Assembly (NCBI GenBank): GCA_934309345.1
Contig: CAKRDD010000008.1
Location: 62,001-126,000 of the forward strand
DNA: 64,000 nucleotides
Direction of reading: 5' to 3'
Origin: an uncultured Mediterraneibacter sp.
GTDB lineage: Bacteria > Bacillota > Clostridia > Lachnospirales > Lachnospiraceae
The position numbers and the translations under genes are program-made. The notes under the pieces were generated by a model. That model saw nothing but the letters and a program-made list of their open reading frames with translations, did not search any database and was not told the origin of the DNA. Numbering within the stretch: the first letter of the stretch is position 1; each line of letters opens with the position of its first letter. Shown here in pieces: positions 9,219 to 16,926 of this stretch.

Positions 9219-9282
9219 GTCCTTTTTTAACTTTTTTGTTTCTTTCCAGACTTCATTCAGGTCTATCTACTGAAATAACATC

Positions 9283-9417
9283 AAAACAAAGAATGTGCAA
9301 GGCACATTCTTGCTCCTGCGGCGGTCGCTTGCGACATCTACATTGTACGCCGCAGTGCGCATCCTTAGCGGAGCGTTTTTTATATATTAGGAAAGCACTT
9401 TCCTAATATATAAAAAA
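9283..9417. repeat. Structured intergenic repeat, copy 1
   Basis: A palindrome-rich element without an ORF. In order: hairpin GAATGTGC-aag-GCACATTC; a nested stem CTGCGGCG...CGCCGCAG enclosing GTCGC-tt-GCGAC; the string CATCCTTAGCGGAGCG; and a perfect 20-bp-arm inverted repeat with a 2-bp centre (9376-9417). A close copy lies at 53819-53922 and an internally deleted one at 10691-10762. The function is unknown. It could be a small non-autonomous mobile repeat or a structured RNA. Confidence 0.75.
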
Positions 9418-9457
9418 TGATCGCTAACCTTCTTATAATTAAAAGTTAACGATCATC
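9418..9457 (-). terminator. Rho-independent terminator after the acyltransferase
   Basis: Minus-strand stem ATGATCGTTAAC paired with GTTAGCGATCAT (11 of 12) and followed by TTTTTT. It lies about 30 bp past the acyltransferase stop codon. Confidence 0.8.
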
Positions 9458-9487
9458 GGTACACTGTCTAAAACAGCAATAATTATT

Positions 9488-10597
9488 TTAATGATTAGAA
9501 ATATGTCTATATCTTTTTTGAACATATCTAGTCAATGTGTTTTGTATAATATGTAAGATATATGATGTAATAAATGAAAGAAGAAAAACAATAGGTACAA
9601 CCAGTACATAATATTCTAATCTTTCCGGAACAGAAGGAATATATGCATTAAGTTTACTATAGATAATCGTATCAAAAACCGAAGACACTAAATATATTCC
9701 TAATGACAACTCTGAAATTTTGTTAAAACATTTATAAAGTATAGTTCGTTCTGTTATTTTAGAAGTATCAAGATTCAAAATACAAATAAACGTAAGTACC
9801 GACAGAATCAGCGGCTCAAATCCATACCATTCATAATATGAAGCTCCGAAAAAGACATTATTATAATTACGTCCAAAATTAAAAAAGCCAAATATTGTCA
9901 GAAAACCCATAAACAATAAGAGTGATTTTCCAGAAGAAAGTTTTGCTCCATATTCTTTAAGATAACATCCGATGTAATAATATGTAAGCGGCCATAAAAA
10001 CTGCCAATAATCTGGAATTATCTGCAGAATCCTTGTTGATTCCGTTGGAAAGAATATTGCTTTAATCGGGCCATCGATTCCCCATATATTAAGCAAGGAG
10101 GGAATGGTGGTCAAGAAAAGCATTGTAGCTACAAGAAGCTGCTTTTGTTTTTTATCTTTTAATCCATTATAAATCAAATTTAAAAACGGAATGATTAAAA
10201 ACAACCCAATATACATTTCAACATACCATGAATATCCAGCACCAGAAAAATTAAGAATTCTTAAAATAAAAGTCCGTATTCCAATATGTTCTGATGTATA
10301 ACAACTTAAAAATAGAATGCAAAAAATGCTCGCCAGCAAATATGTTACATATGTTTTTACTAATCCTAAGTAGTAGGTTTTCGACAAGATTTTTTTATTC
10401 ATAAGATATCCTGTTAATATTGCAAAAAGAGGAACACATATCATAAACGCTGTCCGCATTGTAAACATGACAAACATCCGCTTTCCTTTTATTATTTCCG
10501 TATAAAATCCATTATTCAGAAAAAAATGCACAGATAATACAGAAAACACTGCAATACTTCGAATAATATCAAGGTTAATATTTCTTTTTTTCATCAT
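9488..10597 (-). CDS. Acyltransferase family 3 membrane protein (OafA/WecH-like)
   Basis: Multi-pass membrane protein of 369 residues predicted to O-acylate a surface sugar. The N-terminus NINLDIIRSIAVFSVLSVHF is the conserved Acyl_transf_3 opening, with the catalytic His in helix 1. About ten hydrophobic helices follow, with no extracytoplasmic SGNH domain. The start at 10597 (MMKKRN) is preceded by AGGGAGA at 5 nt; a longer in-frame extension is not supported. The gene has its own consensus promoter and terminator and looks more AT-rich than the dcw genes. It is bracketed by two copies of the structured repeat in direct orientation, so it reads as a self-contained insertion next to dcw. The substrate is unknown. 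Confidence 0.85.
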   Translation of the reverse strand: MMKKRNINLDIIRSIAVFSVLSVHFFLNNGFYTEIIKGKRMFVMFTMRTAFMICVPLFAILTGYLMNKKILSKTYYLGLVKTYVTYLLASIFCILFLSCYTSEHIGIRTFILRILNFSGAGYSWYVEMYIGLFLIIPFLNLIYNGLKDKKQKQLLVATMLFLTTIPSLLNIWGIDGPIKAIFFPTESTRILQIIPDYWQFLWPLTYYYIGCYLKEYGAKLSSGKSLLLFMGFLTIFGFFNFGRNYNNVFFGASYYEWYGFEPLILSVLTFICILNLDTSKITERTILYKCFNKISELSLGIYLVSSVFDTIIYSKLNAYIPSVPERLEYYVLVVPIVFLLSFITSYILHIIQNTLTRYVQKRYRHISNH

Positions 10598-10637
10598 AGG
10601 TATCTCCCTAATTTTAATCCTAATAATTATCTGTATC

Positions 10638-10666
10638 ATTCTAATGGTTGTTTTTTGCTTTGTCAA
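10638..10666 (-). promoter_or_regulatory. Sigma-A promoter of the acyltransferase
   Basis: Minus-strand TTGACA (10661-10666), 17 bp, TAGAAT (10638-10643), about 40 bp before the start codon. This is a near-perfect consensus. Confidence 0.85.
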
Positions 10667-10690
10667 TATAAATAATAGCAAATACTTGAA

Positions 10691-10762
10691 GAACAAAGAA
10701 TGTGCCTTGCGCATCCTTAGCGGAGCGTTTTTTATATATTAGGAAAGCACTTTCCTAATATA
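10691..10762. repeat. Structured intergenic repeat, copy 2 (internally deleted)
   Basis: Begins like copy 1 (AACAAAGAATGTGC) but jumps directly to GCGCATCCTTAGCGGAGCG. It lacks the central nested stem, then continues with TTTTTTATATATTAGGAAAG and its inverted complement. It has the same orientation as copy 1, on the other side of the acyltransferase gene. Confidence 0.75.
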
Positions 10763-10767
10763 AAATA

Positions 10768-10791
10768 GAGATATGGCACATGCCATATCTC
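10768..10791 (-). terminator. Terminator-like hairpin after the small membrane protein gene
   Basis: Perfect 11-bp inverted repeat GAGATATGGCA / TGCCATATCTC followed on the minus strand by TATTTTATATT, 20 bp past the stop codon at 10814. The U-tract is weak. Confidence 0.55.
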
Positions 10792-10813
10792 GCGTTATCA
10801 AATGCTATTCATT

Positions 10814-11053
10814 TTATTCTGCTGAAAGTGTACTTAGATAATCCTTAACAGAGTCATAATTCACTTCTGCAACTGCACGTTCCTGATTGGAAGAATGCAG
10901 ATCATATGCTGAATATCCGAACCAGCCAACAATTGCAAGTGCAATTACTCCTGCCACACATCTTTTTACATTGCGCATAATTTTCTCTTTACGCATTGTC
11001 TTCTTTCGATCCGCCTTTTCCTTCTTATAACGATCCACTTTCGCCTGACTCAT
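10814..11053 (-). CDS. Small single-pass membrane protein of unknown function
   Basis: Not recognised. The predicted protein has 79 residues, starting MSQAKVDRYKKEKADRKK. A very basic cytoplasmic segment (about 1-34, mostly Lys and Arg) is followed by one transmembrane helix (VAGVIALAIVGWFGYSAY) and a short extracytoplasmic tail ending YLSTLSAE. An ATG 9 nt further upstream is only 1 nt from GGGAG, so the internal ATG at 11053 (AAGGGAG about 10 nt upstream) is preferred. It sits between the DegV gene and the repeat-flanked acyltransferase. A bare transmembrane protein like this gives no functional clue. Confidence 0.6.
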   Translation of the reverse strand: MSQAKVDRYKKEKADRKKTMRKEKIMRNVKRCVAGVIALAIVGWFGYSAYDLHSSNQERAVAEVNYDSVKDYLSTLSAE

Positions 11054-11109
11054 CTCTTGCATACTCCCTTCATATTAGGTCTTTAGCAATTATTTTATCA
11101 CAGCACCTC

Positions 11110-11949
11110 TTAAAGCACAACAATAATTCCGCCGTCATTTGCATACATACTACTAATTCCTGCTGTATCTACAATAAAGGAATCTTTCACCTGTACTTTC
11201 TCCAGAATCAATTTTCTGACGACCTCTGCACGTTCCGGACAGTTGCAATGTGAAATTGCAAGAATCTTCTCCTCCGGGTTTACAGCGTCCTTCGCGACAT
11301 GCTCTGCCATCTTTGCCAGAGCTTTCTTCATCCCTCTGCTCTTATCCAACTGACAGATTGTTCCCTCTGGGGTAGAACCCATAACAGGCTTGATATTCAA
11401 TGCGCTGACTACCAGAGATTTCAGTCCTGTCAGTCGTCCATTCTTACGAAGTGTATCAAGATTCTCAAGGACAAAATACGTATGTTGTTCTTCAATATAA
11501 GCTTCTACCGTTTCAACTACCTGTTCAAAATCCATTCCGGCTTCTTCACATTCCTGAATCTTTCGTCCGATCAACGTCTCTCCAACAGATGCTGAACGAG
11601 AGTTAAATACATGGATCTTTTCTTCTCCGCCTTCTTCCTTATAAAGTTTCTCTCCGAGAAGTGCACTGTTATAAGATCCGCTCAATTCCGCTGACAAAGT
11701 AACTGCATAGACTCTGTCAACATCACATTTATATAATTCCATATAACGCTCCGGAGACGGACAGGATGACTTCGGACATTCCTCGCTTGCAGCCACTCTT
11801 TTCAAAAAATCAGCCTGATCAAATGTCTCGTCATCCGGAATGTGAAAACCATCCACTTCCATACTCAGAGAAGCTGTTTTAAAAATTCCGCTCTCCTTCA
11901 TCTGTGGAGTCAGTTCTCCGCAACTATCTACGATCACTCTGTAACTCAT
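11110..11949 (-). CDS. DegV family fatty-acid-binding protein
   Basis: Soluble two-domain DegV/FakB-type protein of 279 residues. These proteins bind a fatty acid and, in characterised cases, present it to a FakA-type kinase for incorporation into phospholipid. Visible features are the N-terminal YRVIVDSCGELTP (Ser at the lipid-head site), the CPSPERYMELY loop near residue 65, SAELSGSYNSAL near 95, DTLRKNGRLTG near 168 and the C-terminal GGIIVVL. No FakA gene is nearby. The start at 11949 has GGGAGG about 10 nt upstream. Confidence 0.92.
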   Translation of the reverse strand: MSYRVIVDSCGELTPQMKESGIFKTASLSMEVDGFHIPDDETFDQADFLKRVAASEECPKSSCPSPERYMELYKCDVDRVYAVTLSAELSGSYNSALLGEKLYKEEGGEEKIHVFNSRSASVGETLIGRKIQECEEAGMDFEQVVETVEAYIEEQHTYFVLENLDTLRKNGRLTGLKSLVVSALNIKPVMGSTPEGTICQLDKSRGMKKALAKMAEHVAKDAVNPEEKILAISHCNCPERAEVVRKLILEKVQVKDSFIVDTAGISSMYANDGGIIVVL

Positions 11950-11996
11950 AACTTATATCCTCCCATGCTCTATCGCATATTTTTTCATCCTACTTT

Positions 11997-12038
11997 ATGT
12001 AGTTTTTAATACTACATATTAATATAGCACACTTTCAA
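11997..12038 (-). promoter_or_regulatory. Possible promoter with overlapping dyad upstream of the DegV gene
   Basis: Minus-strand TTGAAA (12033-12038), 18 bp, TAGTAT (12009-12014). The -10 lies inside the inverted repeat ATGTAGT...ACTACAT (11997-12017), a plausible repressor site. No regulator gene is visible nearby. Confidence 0.45.
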
Positions 12039-12059
12039 TAAGTTGAAAAGAGGGAGAAT

Positions 12060-13349
12060 TTATTTCAACCGGATCTTCGAAGATATTCCAAGCGCAATTC
12101 CCATCTCTGCCAACAAGATCACAATTGCCGTACCGCCATAACTGATAAACGGAAGCGTAACTCCGGTAGTAGGCATCAATCCAGTTACAACCGCAATATT
12201 TAAAGTAACCTGTAGCGCGATATGCGCGAAAATTCCTGTTGCAACCAAAGAGCCATACAGATCCGGTGCATTTCTTGCAATAAATAACAGTCTATATAGC
12301 ATAAATGCAAACAGACACAAAATAAGAATTGCTCCAAATACACCCAGTTCTTCACAGATAACCGCAAGGATCATATCATTCTGTGCCTCCGGGATCGCAT
12401 GCAGCTTCTGTGTACTGTTTCCAAGTCCCTTTCCAAAAAAACCGCCCGAACCGATCGCATATAATCCCTGTAAAAACTGATAGCTGTCTGTATCTGCATT
12501 TGCCTCCGGATTCAGCCATGCAATGATTCGGCGCATACGAAAGTTATCACTTTCTGCAAGTGTATATTTTAAACAAATAATTCCAATGATTCCCATAATT
12601 CCTACTGCAATCACTCCAGCGACAAATGGTTTTGTCTTTGGGTGTACAACAAAAATTAAAACAACTGTGATTGAAAGAATAATAACAGCTGTACTTAAGT
12701 TATCTGTTAATTTATAAGCACCAAGGAAGGCGATAATACCATAAAACAGCAGGATCTTAATTCCATCCCATTTCTTCGCCTTTTGCCCCAAGAGGCATAT
12801 TTCATATGCTATAAATAGAATCACCGCAATCTTCGTAAACTCTGCCGGCTGCAGCGACAGCCCACCCGGAAGCTTGATCCATCTTCTTGCTCCATTTACT
12901 GTCTTGCCAAGTGGTGTCTGTACCAATGCCATCAAAAACATTGAAAACCAAAAAAATTCTTTTGCATACGCACCGTATAGATGATAGTCAATCTTAGAAA
13001 CGATAAACATTGCAATAAATCCGATAATACCGATAATTGCCTGCCTTGTAAAGAAAAACATATCATTATTATAATCATTCTGTGCACTGTAGGCACTACT
13101 GCTATAAAGCATTACAAGTCCAAAGCACATCAGAAAAATAATTACAAGAAGCAGATCATAATCATAATAAGGTTTTCCCTTTTCTCTTGTCCTTTTGCGT
13201 TTTGTACTCGCAGACCTTTCCACTGTTTGCCGTTTCCCCTGTACCGCAGTCTGCTGAGAATATGGAGAACCTGACGTTCTCACAACCTTCTGTCTCTGCT
13301 CCATTGAGCTTCGATACTTCCTATAAGCATCACTCTCATAGTTTCTCAT
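12060..13349 (-). CDS. FtsW-family septal peptidoglycan polymerase (complete)
   Basis: SEDS glycosyltransferase of 429 residues, the second family member in the window. It has a long basic cytoplasmic N-terminus (about 60 residues with KRKRTREK) and then about ten transmembrane segments. The family landmarks are GGLSLQPAEFTKIAVILF near residue 170, LQGLYAIGSGGFFGKGLGNS near 295, and the C-terminal LPFISYGGTAIVILLAEMG. The start MRNYES at 13349 has GGGAG 5 nt upstream and is preferred over the ATG 12 nt earlier. The gene stands alone between asnB and degV. The full motif set argues for an active enzyme. Confidence 0.94.
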   Translation of the reverse strand: MRNYESDAYRKYRSSMEQRQKVVRTSGSPYSQQTAVQGKRQTVERSASTKRKRTREKGKPYYDYDLLLVIIFLMCFGLVMLYSSSAYSAQNDYNNDMFFFTRQAIIGIIGFIAMFIVSKIDYHLYGAYAKEFFWFSMFLMALVQTPLGKTVNGARRWIKLPGGLSLQPAEFTKIAVILFIAYEICLLGQKAKKWDGIKILLFYGIIAFLGAYKLTDNLSTAVIILSITVVLIFVVHPKTKPFVAGVIAVGIMGIIGIICLKYTLAESDNFRMRRIIAWLNPEANADTDSYQFLQGLYAIGSGGFFGKGLGNSTQKLHAIPEAQNDMILAVICEELGVFGAILILCLFAFMLYRLLFIARNAPDLYGSLVATGIFAHIALQVTLNIAVVTGLMPTTGVTLPFISYGGTAIVILLAEMGIALGISSKIRLK

Positions 13350-13425
13350 ACATACTCCCATCTAAAATCTGTATCCGTTCTATTTTTTAACATTCCCAAT
13401 CAATAAACAGCAGATACACGTTTTA

Positions 13426-15306
13426 TTATTGAACACTCATCGCCGGATGAACCGGTTTTCCATGCTCAAAGAATCTGTCATACCATACGAGGAAGATATA
13501 AACTGTCCAGATCTTACGGCTGTTATCTGTCTTCTCATTCGTATTCTTTCCATTCTTATGATCATCAAGCATCTTAAGCAGGAGCTTCGTATCAAAGAAC
13601 TTCTTCGCTGCATCAGACTCAAACATTTCTTTTACAATATTATAGTACTTCTCTTCCTTCAGCCATACACGAATCGGAATTGGGAATCCCAGTTTCTTCT
13701 TCTCTGCTGTCTTACTTCTGATGTGACGCTCTGCCGCAGCACGCAATGCAACCTTCGTCTTTGGCGCACGTACTTTGTATTTTAATGGAAGCGTCTCTGC
13801 AAGTTCAAGTACTTCTCTGTCAAGGAACGGAACTCTGACTTCAAGAGAATTTGCCATCCCCATCTTGTCCCCCTTCATCAGAATATCATGAACTAACCAC
13901 AGATGAAGATCTACATACTGCATCTTTGTTACAGGATCTTTTCCTTTCACACGTGCATACAATGGTTTTGTTACTTTCTGGATTCCTGGTTTACATCCTT
14001 TTTTCAAAATACGATTTGCCTCACGCTCTGTAAAAATATTCGTCGCATTCGCGAAATATCTCTCTTCCAGTGTCTTTCCATGCCGCATGAGGAAACCTCT
14101 TCCTTTCATGCCACGCGGCAGGCAGCGTTCTGCAAACGTTCCCAAAAAACGGCGCACCGGCATCGGTATTTTGTTAAAAGAAGTATGTTCCAAAGGTTCA
14201 CAATAAATATTATATCCTCCAAACAATTCATCAGAGCCTTCTCCTGAAAGAACTACCTTAACCTTCTTGGAAGCCTCTGCACTCAGGAAATAAAGTGCGA
14301 TTGCAGCCGGATCTGCAACCGGCTCATCCATATAATACTGAATATCTGAAAGCTTGTCCCAATATTCTTCCGGTGAGATCACCTTCGCATCGTTCTTCAT
14401 ATTAATGCTTGCTGCAAATTCCTTCGCATCCTGGATCTCACTGTACTTCCCTTCATCAAAACCGACTGTAAAGGTACGATCTACCTGTCCCAGATAAGTC
14501 AGATAACTGGAGTCCACACCACTGGAAAGGTAAGAAGCAACCTCTACATCACTGATTTTATGCTTCTCAACGGAATCCTTCATCACGCGTTCTACATCAT
14601 CCACCACTTCTTTGAAAGGCTTCTTACAGTCTCCTGTGAAATGAGGTTCAAAATAACGTGTTATGTTCATTTTTCCATTTTCATATGTAAAATAATGTCC
14701 TGGCTGTACACAGAACACCCCTTTAAAAAATGTCTCATTCGTAGGAACAAACTGGAAAGAAAGATAGTTTCCAAGTGCCTCTTCATTGAACACCTTATCA
14801 AACTTCGGATGCTCCATAAATGCTTTGATTTCAGAAGCAAACATCAAGGTACCATTCATATTCGCATAATACAGCGGTTTGATTCCGAAAATATCTCTCG
14901 CTGCAAACAATCTTTTCTTCTTTGTATCCCAAATTGCAAAAGCATACATCCCGCGAAGACGGTCTACCAGCTTCTCACCCCACTCTTCGTATCCATGAAT
15001 CAGTGTCTCTGAATCTGTGTTCGATACAAACTCATGACCTGCCGCTTTCAATTCTTCTCTCAGGTCCTGATAATTATAAATCTCTCCATTAAACACAAGA
15101 ACCATGCTGCGATCCTCATTATACAACGGCTGATCACCGACGGAAGAAAGATCTATGATACTCAGACGGCGAAATCCAAGTGCCGCATCTTCATCCACAT
15201 ACTTTCCCGCACTATCCGGTCCTCTGTGTACGATTGTATTCATCATATTAACAAGTACCTGTTCTCTGTCATCAACTTCTCCGACAAATCCTGCAAATCC
15301 ACACAT
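13426..15306 (-). CDS. asnB: Glutamine-hydrolysing asparagine synthetase B
   Basis: Converts aspartate, glutamine and ATP to asparagine and glutamate. The 626-residue protein starts MCGFAGFVG, so the N-terminal nucleophile Cys2 of the class II glutaminase domain is exposed after Met removal. This fixes the start at 15306, with AAGGAG 7 nt upstream, rather than two codons earlier. The glutaminase domain carries RRLSIIDLS and FNGEIYN. The synthetase domain has the PP-loop SSGVDSSYL near residue 265 and LSGEGSDELFGGY near 355. The length matches clostridial AsnB. It looks monocistronic. Confidence 0.96.
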   Translation of the reverse strand: MCGFAGFVGEVDDREQVLVNMMNTIVHRGPDSAGKYVDEDAALGFRRLSIIDLSSVGDQPLYNEDRSMVLVFNGEIYNYQDLREELKAAGHEFVSNTDSETLIHGYEEWGEKLVDRLRGMYAFAIWDTKKKRLFAARDIFGIKPLYYANMNGTLMFASEIKAFMEHPKFDKVFNEEALGNYLSFQFVPTNETFFKGVFCVQPGHYFTYENGKMNITRYFEPHFTGDCKKPFKEVVDDVERVMKDSVEKHKISDVEVASYLSSGVDSSYLTYLGQVDRTFTVGFDEGKYSEIQDAKEFAASINMKNDAKVISPEEYWDKLSDIQYYMDEPVADPAAIALYFLSAEASKKVKVVLSGEGSDELFGGYNIYCEPLEHTSFNKIPMPVRRFLGTFAERCLPRGMKGRGFLMRHGKTLEERYFANATNIFTEREANRILKKGCKPGIQKVTKPLYARVKGKDPVTKMQYVDLHLWLVHDILMKGDKMGMANSLEVRVPFLDREVLELAETLPLKYKVRAPKTKVALRAAAERHIRSKTAEKKKLGFPIPIRVWLKEEKYYNIVKEMFESDAAKKFFDTKLLLKMLDDHKNGKNTNEKTDNSRKIWTVYIFLVWYDRFFEHGKPVHPAMSVQ

Positions 15307-15422
15307 ATGCATTCTCCTTCTTTAATTACTATCCACTGTATTCCTACAACAGACAATAAATATCTTTTATTATAGCCTCTTTTACTCAGGGAAAAAAGTC
15401 CCTTTCATCAAAAAACAGAAAA

Positions 15423-15448
15423 ATACTGTGAGTATAACATCACAGTAT
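15423..15448 (-). terminator. Terminator after the cotJ operon
   Basis: Minus-strand 9-bp stem ATACTGTGA...TCACAGTAT followed by TTTTCTGTTTTTT. It is the strongest terminator between cotJC and asnB. The rest of 15307-15610 contains no gene that I can support. Confidence 0.75.
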
Positions 15449-15564
15449 CCCCATTGATCGTATATTTAATTGTTATGGCGTCCCATCAACGCGTATATTA
15501 TATCTGATTTATAGGAAAAAGTAAAGGGGGATTTTTGAGCAGTGTATACACCAAACGTAAATCG

Positions 15565-15586
15565 GGGATTGCCGTCTGACAATCCC
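15565..15586. repeat. GGGATTG hairpin, copy A
   Basis: Inverted repeat GGGATTG-(8 nt)-CAATCCC just past the cotJC stop. The same stem with a similar loop recurs at 16874-16895 on the other side of the cotJ operon. There is a short T-run only on the plus side, so it is a poor terminator for cotJ. Confidence 0.55.
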
Positions 15587-15610
15587 TTTTAAACAATAAA
15601 CACTGCATCT

Positions 15611-16204
15611 TCATTCAAATTCTGGGTTGATCGCATAGAAATTCTTACTGTCAAGATGTTCCTGTACAATTCTTAAACTCTCACCGAATCTCTGATAATG
15701 CACAATCTCTCTTTCTCTCAGGAAACGGATCGGATCACAGATTTCAGGATCTTTAACCAGCCGCAGGATATTATCATACGTAGTCCGCGCTTTTTGCTCT
15801 GCTGCAAGATCTTCATGAAGATCCGTAATCGGATCTCCCTTTGATTGGAAATACGTTGCAGTCCATGGAGCTCCGCTGGCTGCCTGTGGCCATAATGCCA
15901 GTGTATGATCGACATAATACGGTGCAAAACCGGAACGTTCAATTTCTTCCGGTGACAAATTCTTCGTTAGTTGATAGACAATCGCACAGATCATCTCCAT
16001 ATGGGCAAGTTCTTCTGTGCCAATATCTGTCAGTATTCCTGTTACCTCTTTATACGGCATCGTATATCGCTGTGAAAGATAACGCATAGATGCAGCCAAT
16101 TCTCCATCTGGTCCACCAAACTGACTAATAATAATTTTCGCCAGTTTTGGGTTCGTCTGGGTTATCTTCACAGGATATTGAAGTCTTTTTTCATAATTCC
16201 ACAT
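15611..16204 (-). CDS. cotJC: Spore coat protein CotJC (manganese catalase-like)
   Basis: Inner spore coat protein related to dimanganese catalases. Its 197 residues carry the helical-bundle metal ligands typical of the family, including GTEELAHMEM near residue 65 and EQKARTTYDNIL near 137. REREIVHYQRFGESL near 165 is also present. The start is 3 bp after cotJB, so it is last in the cotJABC operon. Co-assembly with CotJA and CotJB is known in B. subtilis. Its presence supports a spore-forming host. Confidence 0.95.
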   Translation of the reverse strand: MWNYEKRLQYPVKITQTNPKLAKIIISQFGGPDGELAASMRYLSQRYTMPYKEVTGILTDIGTEELAHMEMICAIVYQLTKNLSPEEIERSGFAPYYVDHTLALWPQAASGAPWTATYFQSKGDPITDLHEDLAAEQKARTTYDNILRLVKDPEICDPIRFLREREIVHYQRFGESLRIVQEHLDSKNFYAINPEFE

Positions 16205-16207
16205 AAA

Positions 16208-16483
16208 TCAGCATCCCCCTTCCTGCCACGGCCATGGTTCATTGATCCACTTCCAGCAGTCACTGTTTTCACTGACTGTATCTACAGTTAAGGGACCATA
16301 TACCTCTGCATATTCCTTGAGTGCTTCGATACGTTTCTCTTTGTATTTTTGAAAATATTCAAGTGCTTTCTGATTTTCAGGATGCGTATCTAAGAATAAT
16401 TTAACATCATCCACCGCAAAACTTATCTGATTTATATATTCAAATAGTTCTCTGCGATTCATTTCATGACAATTGCAACTCAT
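16208..16483 (-). CDS. cotJB: Spore coat protein CotJB
   Basis: Small coat component of 91 residues. After a Cys-rich start (MSCNCHEMNRRELFEYI) come the CotJB-type amphipathic stretch FAVDDVKLFLDTHPENQKAL and YGPLTV. The C-terminus is the WINEPWPWQEGGC motif characteristic of the family. It overlaps the cotJA stop by 4 nt, indicating translational coupling. Additional Cys residues at both ends could take part in coat cross-linking, which is an inference. Confidence 0.93.
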   Translation of the reverse strand: MSCNCHEMNRRELFEYINQISFAVDDVKLFLDTHPENQKALEYFQKYKEKRIEALKEYAEVYGPLTVDTVSENSDCWKWINEPWPWQEGGC

Positions 16484-16806
16484 TTACAGCAGCCTCCTTT
16501 TCCACGAAATGGTTTTTCAAGCTCCTGAAAAATAGTCCCGCACCGAAACCCATAACCGAGATCGTGAAGTTTTCTCCACTGCTGCCATGGGACATAAGCC
16601 ATCGCGATCGGAAACTCTTGCAAAACATCTGTTTTGCTGTAATCACCAACGCACTCACAACAGGATTTTTTCGCCTTCTGCTCCGGAAGTGGAGGGACAG
16701 GAATATTGCAATGAAGCTGTCTTTCATTTTCCTGTCCTGTTCGTTGCCTATAATTTCCATTCTGACAATAACAGTTCGTATTCCTATTAGAACAATATGG
16801 TGCCAT
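16480..16806 (-). CDS. cotJA: Spore coat-associated protein CotJA
   Basis: First gene of the cotJ operon, 108 residues. The C-terminal half, with AMAYVPWQQWRKLHDLGYGF and an IFQELEKPF motif, is the conserved CotJA signature. The N-terminal half is low-complexity and rich in Cys, Asn and Gln. The start at 16806 (MAPYCSN) has AAGGA about 8 nt upstream. A longer in-frame reading to 16902 would run through the terminator hairpin at 16874-16895 and the sigma-E-like promoter, so I reject it. Confidence 0.88.
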   Translation of the reverse strand: MAPYCSNRNTNCYCQNGNYRQRTGQENERQLHCNIPVPPLPEQKAKKSCCECVGDYSKTDVLQEFPIAMAYVPWQQWRKLHDLGYGFRCGTIFQELEKPFRGKGGCCK

Positions 16807-16833
16807 AAAATAAATCCTTATATCTTTTTTGTT

Positions 16834-16860
16834 ATTGTATGGAAGATAAGAAAAATTGTG
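16834..16860 (-). promoter_or_regulatory. Sigma-E-like promoter of cotJABC
   Basis: Minus strand CATACAAT (16834-16841) matches the sigma-E -10 consensus. A TCACAAT 13 bp upstream is a partial match to the sigma-E -35. The cotJA start is about 28 bp downstream. B. subtilis cotJ is transcribed by sigma-E. Confidence 0.65.
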
Positions 16861-16873
16861 AACAACAACAAAA

Positions 16874-16895
16874 GGGATTGCCTCGTGACAATCCC
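16874..16895 (-). terminator. Terminator after the HtrA gene (GGGATTG hairpin, copy B)
   Basis: Minus-strand GGGATTG-(8 nt)-CAATCCC followed by TTTTGTTGTTGTT, 31 bp past the protease stop and immediately upstream of the cotJ promoter. Confidence 0.7.
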
Positions 16896-16926
16896 TAAGC
16901 ATAATATATTCTCTTAAAAGTGTTTT

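Noticed and set aside
9376..9417. Perfect palindrome considered as an invertible promoter or recombinase site
   Set aside because: There is no recombinase gene, the centre is only 2 bp, and it is part of a repeated element. A simple cruciform or terminator-like role is more likely.
10598..10714. N-terminal extension of the acyltransferase
   Set aside because: It crosses the consensus promoter, and the start at 10597 has a good ribosome binding site.
16807..16902. Longer N-terminal extension of CotJA
   Set aside because: It would translate the terminator hairpin and the sigma-E-like promoter. The internal start has the ribosome binding site.
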